Shown: one piece after another, positions 12,801 to 27,800 of the stretch
How the letters are laid out: every line of letters starts with the position of its first letter
How positions within the stretch are numbered: the stretch's first letter is position 1
Source of the DNA: Branchiostoma floridae
Taxonomy: Eukaryota; Chordata; Leptocardii; Amphioxiformes; Branchiostomatidae
Length of the DNA: 64,000 bases
Direction: 5' to 3'
NCBI RefSeq assembly: GCF_000003815.2
Contig: NC_049996.1
Coordinates: 4,413,482 to 4,477,481, forward strand
Notes under the pieces: model-generated
What the model saw: only the letters and a program-made list of their open reading frames with translations
Told to the model about the DNA's origin: nothing
The model's database searches: none
Program-made: the position numbers and the translations under genes

Positions 12801-15800
12801 CATACACATCTCCAATGCCTCCTCGAAGTAAGCTACAGCCTTCTTGTGATTGCCTAAATCCCGCCAAGCTGTCCCTATGTTGTTGAGTGATTTGGCAATA
12901 CTGGGGTTGTCTGTTATTGGGCTACAGTGTTTCCTCTCCATCTGCAGTGCCTCCTCATAGTACTCAATTGCTTTTCTATGATCACCTAGTTGGTTATACA
13001 ATCCTCCCAACCCACTAAGTGCAGAAGCAACCTCAGGATGTGTGGTATTTGGACCATACATAGTCCTCATCATCTGCAGTGCCTGGTTAGTGTATGTGAT
13101 TGCTTTCCAACAGTCCCCCAGATGTTCCCAGCTACCCCCTAGCTTTCTGAGTGAAGAGGCAATGTCTGGATGTGCTGTACTTTGTCCGTAGACAGATTTC
13201 CTCATCTCCAGTGCTAGGTCATGAAGTCTGACTGCTTCCTTGTAGTCTTCAAGATGATGCCAAGTTGTTGCAAGGCTGGACAATGATTCGGCAATGTCAG
13301 CATGTGCCGTACTCTTGCCATAGATAGCCTTCCTCATTGTCAGAACCTGTTCTTCGCAGGCAAGTGCTTTTTTGGTTTCACCCAAAGATTCCCAGACTGT
13401 AGCCAGATTGTTGAGTGTTTGGGCAATGTTAGGATGTGCTGCATTTTGACCATAGAGACCTTTGAGTATTTGAAGTGCCTGTTCGTAGTATCCAAGTCCT
13501 TTCTTGTACTTGCCCAAAGAGTTCCAGGCTGCTCCAAGATTGTTGAGTGATGCGGCAATGCTAGGATGTACTGTATTCAGACCGTAAAGAGTCCTTTCTA
13601 TCTTTAGTGATTGCTCATGATAGCTGATGGCTTTCATATGGTTCCCCATGTAGTCCCAACAAGTTCCTAATTTACTTAGTGAGTTGGCAACATCAGCCTG
13701 AGCTGTGTTTACACCGTGGATGCTTTTCTCCATGACCAGTACCTGATCATGGTACTGAATTGCTTTCATGTGGTCTCCCAGTCTACTGTGGATGTCCCCA
13801 ATGTTTCCCAGTGCAAAAGCGATATGATGATGTTCTGTACTTGGGCCATAGATGTTCTTGTACATCTGAAGCCCCTGCTCAAAGAAGCTCAAGGCTTCCT
13901 TGTACTTGCCAAGATCTTCTAAACTTGTCCCATAGTTGATGAGTGCTGTGGCAGTGTCAGGGTGGTTAGTTGTCAGACCATGAATTTTTCTGGTCATTTG
14001 AAGGCTCTTTTCATCAAAGCTGGCTGCTTTCTTGTAGTCACCCAGGTCTCTATAAGCTATTCCAAGGTATCCAAGTGATACGTGAGGGTCTTTAAGTGTT
14101 GGATGTGCTGTGTTGGAGGTTGGCTTGAGTGCCTCTTCAAAGTGGCTGATTGCTCTTCTGGAGTCTTTCAGCTGCATGTACATGATACCTTTTACCATAG
14201 GTGAATCATCAAAGAGTAACTGCTGTAGATGATTTTTAGTGCCATCTGGGTTGAGCAGTTCCTTTTGTAATGCTTTTTTCAAGGGAACTGCAGTGTAGTA
14301 GTACCTGAACAACTGTTCACTCTTCGAAATGTAGAAGACTGTTTGCAGTCTGCTTGAGGAGTCATCTTGTGTTGTTTCAAGTGAAGCCAAGGCTGAGAGG
14401 TTCTCGTTCTGACCACCGTTTGCAATGTATGTTCTCAAACGGAGTTCTGCTGAGATGCTGACCAGCACCCTCAGGTGATGTGCATTGTCAGCACTGATGA
14501 TGTGCGTGGATTCCATTTCATCTATTGTGTTCCAAACGCTCGTCGGTATGACCTGTGAGCAAAGAGCGCAGCAGTCCACTGCAAGCGATGGCAACCGATA
14601 GATTTCTTTTTTCACGTCGATGAGCTTTGCTGTGAGCTCTTGTTTGTTGTACTTTCCCATGTTTTCTCTCAGCGTGTCCTGCGCCTCCATCACAGCCAAT
14701 TTGCCTTCATCAATGGTTAGTACATTACGTACGATGGCTCGATACTCATCAACTAGACCCAGGTCTCCTACCATTAAACAGGGGTTCCTCAGTATACTGG
14801 CTAGATGGTATCCTTCTTTTATGTACACAGTGGCATCAGTTTGCAGTATGTTGACCATGTTGCTTGGGCTGTGGATGAGCTCACTTAGAGGTTTGTCTGT
14901 GGTTGCCTGTCGGCCCAGTGGAGTCTTGCTTGCCCTTGGCATTGAGCCATCAAATGCAAACCCACGCGGTGTAACAGAGTCATAGTACCAGTCATCAAGT
15001 GGGTCTTGGGAATAGAAGTCATTCAGGCTCCTTATTCCTAATGCTGGGAGAATGGTTTCTGCTAGGTTAACCACCTTGAGGTGTAGATAGTGGGTGAGAT
15101 TGCGGAAATACACAAGACATTCTTCACTTTCTTCCTCTACCAAGATGGCAAACTCCAGGTCTGAGTATGGAGTTACCAGCTCTGTTGCCTGTGAACCCAA
15201 ACCTATCAGGGCATACTTACAGGGAGGGGGACCCATTAACCCAATACACTCTCCTACAAGCAGGCTGATGAACTCCTTTCTTTCAATTGCAATTCTTTCA
15301 AACAACTGCCTGACAGCCTGAGCTCGTTTTGCTTCTATATCTTTGACACATGAGCTGTCATCATCATGTACATAGGGATCCAGCTGCTGGTCAATGGTTT
15401 CCATTTCCAGCTTGATCTGGGCCCGCATCTCCTTTAAACATTCCTTATGTTTCTCTTTCTCTACCTTTTGTTCATTGTGATCAAGACCTAATACATGTTT
15501 GACAAATAGCCCCACTGTGGTGGTTATTAATTTCTCAATATCATCATTAAGATCATTATCACTTGACCTGGCCAATGCTGCATTGTAGAGTGCTGCTGCT
15601 TTGACAAAGTCTCCCCCGTCTCCTGTCTGCTGACCTCGCTTACTGTAGACATCCCCCAACTTGTTCAGGGGCTCCACCTCTCTCTGGTACTGCTGAACAG
15701 TGGAGTCTACATGGAAAAAAAAGTATATACATAACCCTGGAGCTTAATAATATGCATAATAATGTGCAATTATGCAAATTCAGATTAATCTACAAGGGGG

Positions 15801-18800
15801 AGTTGATTATGCTACATACTTTGTACATGATTTTTACTTCCTTTTTTGATCAACTTACGATTATATCAGCCCATTCCATTTGGATGTAAAGGTGGTATCT
15901 CACTGCACTCGGGGCACCAGTGCGGCACTGTTGGGTTCGTTCACTGTGTTATTTTTGCCAATGTTTTATAATTATTATAATTTAATAGATAGAATTGGGT
16001 AATACGTAAAAGTATGACTTAGAAGAAAATACACAAGAAAATTTGTTCTTGATCTCAGAACTTCTCTGGAAATTTCTTTAGTATATTTCAAATCCCGCAG
16101 TGCTACACTGTTGCCACAAGTGCAGTCAGATACCACCTTTAGGTGAATGAGATATGGGACTCTTGTGAGATCACTCCAGAATAAAACTGGAGGGTGTTGG
16201 ACCCTCTTTTTAAGATTCTTGGCTTTGATTGTACACTTACCTCTGACATGTACCAGCTTGAGTGCAGCTGCAAAGTGCTGCTCTGCTGACTCCAAGTCTG
16301 CCTTCTGTAGTGATAAGCTACCTTTGCTCAGGTGTCCTTGGTACTGCCTATAAGATAAACACAACACTTTCTGTCTGGTATAGCTACTAGGAAATATACA
16401 TACTAGAGAGATGTTCATATTTAGTATATCTGACAGCTAGCAGTGTATGTAGTGTTAGAATCTTATGTCCATTATTAGAATAATTATTGTAAATATTTTT
16501 ATTAAACTTCAAGAGACTCAGGTAAACATTATGCAATTATATGACAAGGTCAAAGAATCCAGGCTGTTGAAAGTTGGGCCGGGTAGGAAATATGATATTA
16601 CCGGTAATCAGCAGCAGGACACAGTGGATTACTACTAATCAGAAATATTATATAATAAAGTGTGTGAATCCCAATTGCATTTCAGAACAATTATAATGTC
16701 CTGGCCAACTGAAATATTCAGTACTCACATTTCAGTATTTTCATCAATTCCAGTTGTACTGTTAAGTCCAGTTTCCAGCTTTGCACTGAAGGGAGAAAAG
16801 AAAACACTTAATGGCATCCTTTTTACAGTATACCAGGTCCTGTGTATACAAGTAACCGTGGCCAATAATATTGCTGAATATTAATTAAGAGCAATGGAAT
16901 GTGATGGACGCACTGTTTTATGTTCTTAGCTTAAGTAATACTATAATCTTGGACACCCCCTTTTTTCTTTGGGCTGATTTCCTGAGGGCACTGTCACATA
17001 ATTATGCTGTGCAATCCTTTTCTGAGAAAGCCATGCCAGGGATAAACAAGTCCATTAGCCTGATTGTCTCGGACAAGTAAAAGTGCTGTTCAGGCAAGCA
17101 GAAGTGCTTCCCCACTTGCCCGACGGGCAAGTAAGAATTTCCAGATGTGACCCACTCAAATTACCACTGAGTGTGACAGCACATGGGGCTGAATGCCTGC
17201 CTATATTGACCATGTCATTTTTAAGCCAGTAGAAACATCGATTTTGGATGATAGGGCCACATCAAAACTCAAAAACTTTCTCGTCAGTGAGGTAAACAAA
17301 GTGAAAATACGTAGAAAAATGTAATTTAAATTTCGGGCAAGTGAAAATTTGGTTCGGGCAAGTAAATTTTTTATGTACTTGCCCGATAGGACAAGTGAAT
17401 TTTTGAAAACTTGTTTAACCCTGCATGCACGTGTCCTGCAAAGTTTAGCTGTCTTGCAAGTTGAACACAAAAGGCTCTGTCTGCAGTTGGTTCTAACACA
17501 GCCTGCTTCAGAAAATCCTATGGCATCAAAATCACACAATGAATCAGCACCATGTTTCTGACCATGCCCTAAATCTGTATATTGTCAAATTATAGTTAAT
17601 TTGGATCATTATCATGACCATCTTAAAAGACAGGGTTGAACAAGTTTTCTAAAATCCACTTGTCCTATCGGGCAAGCACATAAAAAAATGTACTTGCCCA
17701 AACCAATTTTTCACTTGCCCAAAGTTCAAATGTCACTGTTACTAGTATATGCATTTTCACTTCCAGCAATGGAATTCTCTGTAGACAATTGCTTGATGTC
17801 ATGACGGTAAAAAGTAACAAGTATATCAAAATTGCACTAAAATCAATGGAAAAATCTTACTTGCCCGATCGGACAAGTGGGGTAGGAAATGCACTTGCCC
17901 GAACAGCACTTTCACTTGCCCTGGACAATAGGGCTAGTGGACTTGTTTATCCCTGAAAGAGATTTTGTCTTGACAGTTACATAATTGAAGTTTATTGACA
18001 ATGGATCAAGAAATGTGTTGAAATGGCCTTGGTAGAGGTTTCAAGTATTTTTAGTTTCCTACCTTAGAAAGTCTACAGGTTGATCGTCCTGGGTGTTGTC
18101 AGTGCTTGGGGCACCATCAGACTTGAATGTGGCTTTTGGTCGATTTTCTTCTCTTTCTGCCTCTCTGGACAGATGCTAGAGAATATGATGGTTTGGTATG
18201 TTGTGTTTTCTGTATCTAAACTCGGCACAAAAAGTTTGGAATATTAACTTTGGCTGATCATATTTCTGTTGTTTCTGCATCAATTTTAATGTGTTATATA
18301 TGTATTCAATAGAAATCGTGTGTGATTTCCTTTCATATGGTATTAAACACCTTATGATTATAAATTCGTGAAACGAGCACCAGGGCTACTTACGTCAGTG
18401 GGTCGCGAAAAAAAAGTGCCCAAATTTCAATTTTGGTGTTCAACTCTGTATCATCCTGCTGGTATGGGTGCGGGTGTCAATGATTCAATCTATCCTTTTT
18501 TCACGTAATCTTTGGTATACAGATTGTCCAAGTTTATTTTTAATATTTGATAAGAATATATGTGCCCTTTTAGCTGTTGGATGACCAAATCGAAGTGTGG
18601 ATGCGGCAAGGAGAATGCCACGCTGACTGTTGCACGGATAGAGCCTAACAGCGCGTAGCGCTTGGTGTGGTGTATGTATGGCCTCCACAGGAAAAACAAG
18701 GTTCACTATCATCCAAGGCAAGACAACTTCAGTGCTGTGAGATACAGGGACACCATTCCCCATTCAGTCGCAATGTCTTACCCCTTCAGTATGGGGTCGA

Positions 18801-21800
18801 ATGACATTCTGTAAGATTACACAGCCCGTCCAACAGTAGTCTAACACTTGCAGAATTGCATTTGGTCCCCCACACACGCTGACAAGGTATGACATTAAGA
18901 CTGCATGGAGAATGGTGTAGAATGGTATCTCAAAGCATTGTCTGGGATGAGGGTGAACCTTGTTTTTCCTGTGGCAGCCATACATACACCACACCATGAC
19001 ACTGCCTCCACCAAGCGATATATACGCTCTATCCGTGCGACAGCGTGGCATTCTCCTTGCCACCTCCGCACCTTGATTCGGTCATCCAACAGTCAAAAGG
19101 GCACATGTACTCTTATTAAATGTTAAAGATAAACTTGAATGTTCTGTATACCAAAGATTATGTGAAAAAAGGATAAGATTGATTCTCTGACACCGCACCC
19201 ATACCAGCAGGATGATGCAGAGTTGAACACCAAAATTAAAATTTGGGCACTTTTTTTTCGTGAACCACTGACGTAAGTAGCCCTGTTGCTCGTTCCGAGA
19301 ATTTAAAATCATAAGGAGTTTGATACCATATAAAAGGAAATCACACATGCTTTCTATTGATATATAACACATTAAAATTGATGCAGAAACAACAGAAATA
19401 TGATCATCCGAAGTTGATATTCAAAACTTTTTGTGCCGAGTTTATATAACTATTAGATCTGAATCAGATGATAAAACTGCCTCTTGGCATAACACACCAG
19501 CTTACGTATCATCTGTATCTTATTAAACACCATTGGGCGTAACACAGCGACTTCTACATGTATCATTCTGTATCTATAAAGCTGGTATTGCCACCCTTTG
19601 GTGTAACAGACCAGCATACAAAATATAGCTACAATGTAGTATAACTGTCAGTAGGTACAACAAACCAGCTTTTTAAGAGTCAGATTCAATGTGTAAATTC
19701 TTTTTATGTTCACTGTCGAATTTGTTGATATAATAACATTACACGTAATACACAAATAATTTAGAACCCCTACAGTTAAAATGCTTACATTTACAAAAAT
19801 ACTATTGTTACTATGAGTCAGCCACATTTTTGCACACTGGATAATGTTTGTTTTAGTACTGTTAATACTGACATTGATTAAAAGTTTGTCTTTGTAAGTC
19901 TTATAGTTTGTATACACCTCAGACATCTAAGCTTCATTCCAGTGACTCAATGTCTCAAGATCCTGAAATTCTGATTAATTTTTAAAAGTGAAGCTAAACA
20001 CAGCACTTAGTATACTATTAGTAAATTACTCTTAGTGTCTTACCTGTTTGATAGCTGCCTCCATCTTCTCTATATACTTGATACGATGAAGGAGAACCTG
20101 TTTTACTTCTGACCCAGCACATCTTGTCAGGGCCTTATTGTACATGGCACCTGCCATGGACAACCGTGACACGTCAAGCATTTTCTTCCCTTTCTCAAGG
20201 TACGAATCCCCCAGGGACTTCAGGACTTCTTGTTCTAACATCGAGTCCCCGTTTGCTATGGCTGTCACTAGTGCTTGTATGTAGGTGTCTTCGATAAACT
20301 GAAAGTTTTGTTTGACAGGAATGTCTGCCACTTGGTCCAGCTTGACACAAATCTCTGCCACCCTTAAGACATTGTTGTCCGCAGTACCCCAGTAGTCTGA
20401 AGACAACCACATGAAGTGTGGAGTGTACCCCTGCAGCAGTTGTCTGGACAGTTTCTCCATGTAGCCGATACGATGTTCCAGTGTTTCTCCCATATCTGGA
20501 TCTGTGCAGCGCAGTAGGGCAGCAGCATACAGACCAGCAGCCTTGTCAAACTCTGCTGAATCTTTGTTGAGCTTTGCTTTCTCCAAGTACAGATCTCCAA
20601 GACTTTTCAATACTTCTGTCTCCATGATTAAGTCCTCACTGACAATAGCATCTCTTAGAGCTCTCCCATAAACTGTCTGTAAGTTATCAGCATGACTGTT
20701 GGCCTGCTGGTCCAAGTGCTGTAGTTTGTCACGTAGGCTCATCATTTTGCAGGCGGCCTTTGTCACTTGCTCGGTTGTTTGTTCAGCTTTTTGTCCTGTA
20801 TTATTGGAAAGGAAAGATAAGATTTCGGATGGACCCAAAGTCACCTAATAGCATTTGGCTGCACTTCACTTCATTCTGCAGTCTCAAACATTTTAAACCG
20901 CAAATTGTAAGTTGTATATTTAAAGGGTATTTTGAGCCCTTTAAGTATATGCTGCCCTGGGGCCCCTAACAGTAGAAAATTTGCAGGCTCAACTCTGAAT
21001 TTCTGTGACTGTTTGTAACTGTAGTGTCTAAGAAAGTCAACACTGACACAGTGTAACATACACGGTGACTGAGTTTTATGGTGACCTGTTCACTGAAGTT
21101 GAGTCTCAGATGCCAGGTAATACTATGTAAGTTTATATAGCTGTTCAAACCAACCTAGACCTTGCCAAGTTTAAATAAATGTCCCCCCTACCTGCATCTG
21201 TTGTACATGTAGTTCACAGTGACTGCTCCTTGCATGTACTTAATATGGTTAGATCACTGCTAAATTGACACAAAGCAACAGTTACTACATGTTTGTGATC
21301 TTAAGTCAGACTCTAATACACCCACGCACCCTTTGGACTTGCCATGAGTCATACACTCAGTCTGATTATAATTAACCCTAAACTTAAACTCCAACTGATC
21401 TGAGTGGTCGACAAAAAACAAATAAGATGGAATGTACATACCTGAGACAGCCATATAGTCGTGTATGTCAATCCAAATCCTCCGTCTTGTCTGATGTGCA
21501 TGTCTTGTACATATGTACATACAACTGTGGTAAAAAGGAAATAGAATCCGGAACTCACTGTAGCAGTTGTTTCACTCCTTGGCATTCTGCCAAATATGTT
21601 AAGGGTTTACAGAGCTCTGTACTTCTTTCAATAGAGTGAAAAAACTCAGGAAAGAGACCTTTAGTAATGGGGAAAACATTTTGCTTGATGTACTGTTACG
21701 CCCACATACAGCCTGGTGGATTGTCAGTTGAAACCTGTCGTAAATTATCATGCAACTTTGCCCTAAACTTGACCTCCAACAGATCTAAGTGTTAGACAAT

Positions 21801-24800
21801 TTGAAAGAAAAAAGAATAGATTGACTATAAACATACCTGTGACACTTTTACCAAACTTTGACTGTGTGTCAATCAATGCTCTTGGTCTTCTCTGAAGTGC
21901 ATTCAACTGATGTGTGAACTGAATTCCAATAGGAGCCGAAACTCATGCATGGCTAGTTTCAGTTGTTGGTATTCTGCCAAGAACTTCTGTTCCGTCTTGG
22001 ATTACACCATGGGGGTGTTAGCTTTCATTTCTGCATGTAGGGCTCAAAATAGTCCGGGACCCTGCACAATATATGAAGCTTAGGGGAGATATGCATGCAC
22101 TCTCTGGTGTATGTCTGCACCTACAATCATGTACCTATAGTCTAGTCGTACATCAAGTGCATAAAGGATCAAGTTAATGTTAATGAGTTTTGTTTGTTGT
22201 ACTGTTCATACTGCCACTGAAATTCTGAGCATTATGGGGTTGATATGGTTTCTTCCTAAAAACATGAACAATGTGCATTGTACGATGTCACTTTTGAGCA
22301 GACTTTTAATTTTTCTGGTACAAAAAATTGTGTGTGCTTACTGCAAAGTGTACCTATTGGGAGGGGGGATTTCGAGCCCTCTCTGTTCTGTCTAGGGTTA
22401 CAACATGCATATGGGGGTGTTGTCTGCTTTCACTTCTGTATGACTTTGAACAACTTAACAGGCTCAGTCAACATTTGCCTTATGATAAGAAATGATCAGA
22501 GTCCCCTCATGTGGTAAGAGTTGGGGAAGACTGGTCAAAATAGGCCACACAGTCTGTCTCCAATTGCCTGACAATGACACACTTTTGTGTAATAATTTTG
22601 TACTGTTCAATGCAAGGAATATATTCAATAGATCATAGTATTACAGAACCATGCATAATTATGCTACATGTATATAATACAGAACCACACATTCTGTTAC
22701 AAAATGTATATAGTTCCAGGAAGCTATAATTATAATTTTAGTAACTTATTCTTTAACAGAATATTAGGGTTTCTCATAAGCTTGGGACATTTTGTATTAC
22801 TTTACTATAATAGTACATTTTTTAGGAAGAATAACAGGTTGACCCAAGCCTTTTTCTAGCACTGTCTCAATACTCCCATACGCTGGCAAACAGGTTTAAC
22901 GTAAAGTTTCTACATGTATATCATATGGAGTGAATCTTGTAATGCAGTCAGACAATTTTTCAAGCCTTGTACAAGCTTGTGGAGGGTGTCATCGCAGCAG
23001 ATGTTGTATCCCTGTATGCCAAAAAACTTCAGTCTTTTTGTCTGCTTTCATACGATGAACTCACCATGACCTGATGTTCCCTAACAGTGCACAGATCGGC
23101 AGGAGAGAGATCGCCTGGTGCTGTTTCTCAACAAACTTATCCTCAACAAGGTAAGAGTGTTACAGACTGCTTTGCGTCAGATCATGCTGAAACTTTGGTC
23201 AACATTTTGCCAACCACCCTTCCCTTTCTAAGAAACATTATGCAATCATTTGGTTATGGCTGGAATAGGAATATTGTCAACATTTAGCACACTGAGGTAC
23301 ATTAATATTTTGTAGTTGTTTAGGCAGCCAATGCTGACTGGGGTAGACAGGAGAAGTAAGTCAATTAACAGGGATCGAAATACTTTTTTATTGCTACATG
23401 CAAAATTGCAAGTTGGCAAAAATTTTACGTGCAATTTAAAATATTTACATGCAAAATACAACTAGTCTATACTGCAATGTTCTAGCCACCATCCATCATT
23501 CTGTACTTTGGTGGAATGTTGCTGCTCTGGATGGATAAGAATTTTGCCCATTCTGTCACTGTTGATGGACTGAAATTGGCACATGAAAATATAGACAGAA
23601 CTGCAAATTTTGGAAAGATATCCACATAATCAGCATGTTAGTTAAACTTTGTAGCAAAGCCGAATTTGATTGTTTATAACACCTACTGACAACCGGTGAC
23701 GATCCCCGTCAGACAAACAAAGGCATCGTGGCCTCAGTATTTTAACTATAGGCCATGTATTTTCAACATGCAAGATTGCAAGTTCAGAAAATTTTTACAT
23801 GCAAATCTCAAAAATTATGTGCAAATTGCAAGTTAAGTATGTCTATTTCGAACCCTGATTAACAAATGTTGTCCTGATTACAACCATGTCTTCTTCCAGA
23901 GAAATGTAAAAGAACTGATGGACGCCAACGGAGTGAAGATCCTGGTAGACCTGCTGACCCTGGCACACCTGCACACGTCCCGCGCCGTGGTGCCCACACA
24001 GACCAACGTGATCGAGGCCTCGCCTGACATGATGCGCGAGAGCGAGAAGGAGTGGTACTATGGTAACGCTGACAAGGAGAGGCTGGGGCCGTACAGCATT
24101 AATGAGGTGGGGATTAAAATTTTAACAATTAATCTAAAAATGTGAAAGATAAAAAACATCATATTCTGCTTGATAAAAAGGTTCAAACAAGCCAGGGATA
24201 CTTTCAATGATTATCATATTCTATAACAAAGACAGTCTTGGTTGACAGTCAACCAAATTTGTGAATAAAGAACCTTTAAGTTAGTGTTATCCTGAGTGTG
24301 GTTTTCTATTGAGAATAGGGGAAAAAAAAAACTAGATTTCCCATTCAAATTCAAACTCAGTGTTGATTTTAAACTTTTTTTATGATTATTAAAAAAAGGT
24401 GGAATAATTTAAAAGAGATTTTACCTGAAGAATTCACTTGACATTTTTTGGCACTGATTTTGAACTCCACATATCAAAGTTTCAGGTTGCATGGTTTATA
24501 TTGTTACGGTAATACATATTGTGTTTTTCTGTTAGATCACAGTTTTGATGAAAAATCTTAAAAGTATTATGATAATGACATTCTAGCTACAAAATACAAC
24601 TTAGTGTTACAATCGATAGAGAGTGTGTTGTAGTTGTACTAATCTATGTTTTTGTTGCTTCGTGTCTTATAAGTCCACGTGAGCAGTTACATGTAAAGGT
24701 CTCAGAACACAGTTTTTCGCCTATGGGGATTTACATGGTTAAGGACCCCAAAGTAAGGTGGTTCGACGACTCAAAACCTATAGAAAGGTGCAGATACAAT

Positions 24801-27800
24801 TTACAAGAATTTAGTATGTTGAAGTCGAGGGTACGACCTACAACCTATCTGAAAATGAGCGTAGATTTGCCTGCTCGTTTTTCTATAAAAGACACTTTGA
24901 TTTGACCCCCAGCGGAGGTCATGGAACTGCAGGCGACGAACAGGAAGTGCCGGTAACAGTATCAAGGCGCAAATTCCCGCTGGCCGAAGGAGCAACGTAA
25001 TCCAACTTATACCGTATCAACAACGATATATTCCTCTACCATTCACCACAGTTTCCACCTCGCTGTTGTACACGGAAGAATAACTACGGCCTTTGCAAGT
25101 ACTGCGGTGCACTATTTTAACCCGAACTACTTTTGGGGACGGGGGTCGCGTATAAATACTGTGTTCTGAGACCTTAATCTTCTTGCTGCCATACCCCCCT
25201 CCCCAAGATGGAGGATGTCTGAGTGGAGGTGTTATCATAGCAGATAACCCTGTATGATAAAATGTTCACAATGATTGTTGTTGTCCGCATGTTTAAATGG
25301 ATGGACACACACTGAATGTAAGATTGTTGTCCGTTTGTTCCGCAGATGAAGGATTTCTGGGAGGAGGGCGTGATCACAGCGAAGACTCGGTGCTGGGCGC
25401 AGGGTATGGACGGGTGGCGGCCGCTGCACAACATTCCTCAGCTCAAGTGGTGTCTACTGGCCACCAGTCAGGCCGTCATGAACGAGTCCGAACTAGCAAC
25501 GCTCATCCTCAATATGCTCATCAGGATATGTGAATACTATCCTAGCAGGTAGGCTCATCTGTCACACTCATACTCAATATGCTCATCAGGATATGTGAAT
25601 ACTATCCTAGCAGGTAGGCTCATCTGTCACACTCATACTCAATATGCTCATCAGGATATGTGAATACTATCCTAGCAGGTAGGCTCATCTGTCACACTCA
25701 TACTCAATATGCTCATCAGGATATGTGAATACTATCCTAGCAGGTAGGCTCATCTGTCACGCTTATCCTCAATATGCTCATCAGGATATGTGAATACTAT
25801 CCTAGCAGATAGGCTCATCTGTCACACTCATACTCAATATGCTCATCAGGATATGTGAATACTATCCTAGCAGGTAGGCTCATCTGTCACACTCATACTC
25901 AATATGCTCATCAGGATATGTGAATACTATCCTAGCAGGTAGGCTCATCTGTCACGTCGGCCCCCTTCCTAAGTCGCGTGCTGGAAATAAATACATTTTG
26001 GTCGCGACAGACTATTTCACGAAGTGGGTTGAGATTTTCCCCATGGAGAATGAGACGGCAGAGTCTGTAGCCAAATGTTTCTACAAAGGTTGGATCTGCG
26101 TCCACGGTCCTCCACAGTCTCTACACACAGATCAAGGCAGGAATTTCGATTCTGTGTTGGTGAAGGACCTTTGTCGGCTAATGCAAATTCATAAGACTCG
26201 GACGACGCCGTATCATCCCCAGTCAGACGGTCTTGTTGAGCGCTTCAACAGGACAATGGGAAATATCTTGCGCGCCTACGTGTCGCCCACCCAGCGCGAC
26301 TGGGATGAGCACTTGCCCGCGGTCAAGTACGCGTATAATACAAGTTGTCACGCGACAACCGGGTTCTCGCCCTACTTCCTGATGCACGGTCGCGAGGCAC
26401 GTCTTCCCATTCATCTAATGGCGCGCATCCCTACTAACGTCGGTGAGGTTCATGAACACGTGGAGGTATTACGGAACCGCCTACCGTCGGTGTTTAAGCT
26501 TGTACAGGAGAAGACACAGCAACAGCAATGTAGACAGAAGGAGCTCTATGACAAGAAAATTCATGGCAAGCCCTATGACATTGGCGACACCGTCTTCATT
26601 CTGAACAAACAGGTACCAACGGGGCTTGCGCGGAAATTGGCGCCAAAGACTAAAGGCCCATTTGAGGTCTTGCGCCGCATTAGCGATCAGGTCTACGAAG
26701 TGCGTGGCATGAGAGGGAGGGCACAGCAGAAGGTAGTATGTGTGAGTTTTGAGAACATGATACCCTTCTCTCCCACCCAGGACGACCCGGATTACGATCC
26801 GCGGAATGACCGACCCCGTCGGCCCGCCCGCCCTAACCGTAACCGGCGCCGAGAAGCTTCTCTTTCAGAGGATCCAGTAACGTCTGGGGAGGAGTCCCAG
26901 GGCACTTGTTCTGCTTCCGTTTCAGGTTCCGACCAGCAGTCTGGCGATGAAGATGACCAGGACGAGGCGACCGTCACGAAGACACTTGTTCCGCCGAGGG
27001 AGAGACGACCAGCTGTGCATCCAGACCAGGACGTCTCCAGTGACAGTGAAGAGGAGAGGCCTTCGACAAGCCATGCTGCTGACGTCCCGAGACCACGACG
27101 ACATCGCCGCAGACCGTCGTACCTGGAGGACTTCGCGTTGGACTCTGACTCGGATTACATAGATTTAACATAGTGTGTTATTGTTAAGTTGTGCTGAGCA
27201 AAGACAGACCACTTCGTGTCTTGCGGTTCTGATGGTGCAAATCTTTCGGCTGGGTGTGCTGGTACATTGGTTGTTGTAGATTGTGTGTTGGTTCCTGTTT
27301 TGCCTGTAAATCACCGTGGCTAGGTCCCCCGGAAGTTAAGGTTAAGGTTATGAAGATTTTCTTTAGTATTAAGTACGGATGGAACTCCGGAGCTGATATG
27401 AGAGGATGGGTAGGTATACACGTTTTCTGTTTTCACGCCGTAGCCAAGGTAAGCGAGCTCAAGTCTCCTGCTGGTGTCGTCTGCGTGCTGCGTGTCCATC
27501 TCTCGAGGAATTGGATGGGGATTTGAGTATGTAATCTCAAAGGTGATTAGCAGTAAATCTCTCCCCATACCAGTGAGTATGTGTTAAGGTTACTTAGGTG
27601 TTTATTCGGGTAATGACGGACAAGTTTAAGTGATTGACCAGGTAGTATACATGGGATTCTACATGCCTTCTCTGCTTCTGGTGTGTCTGGCTGCCTTGTC
27701 GTCTGTTATGCACCTGTCACCGCCGTACACGTTGGAATTTTGTCTCTTGCGAAGCACACGTGTAAATTTTTGTCTGTATCAGACACAGTGTAATAAAACC

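Noticed and set aside
10982-15321. Frames on the + strand and other - frames over the TPR exon
   Set aside because: Shadows of the 1,653-codon frame; they lack conserved content.
15677-15677. GTG as start codon of the TPR protein
   Set aside because: The frame continues upstream in phase to a good splice acceptor at 15707, and animal genes rarely start at GTG.
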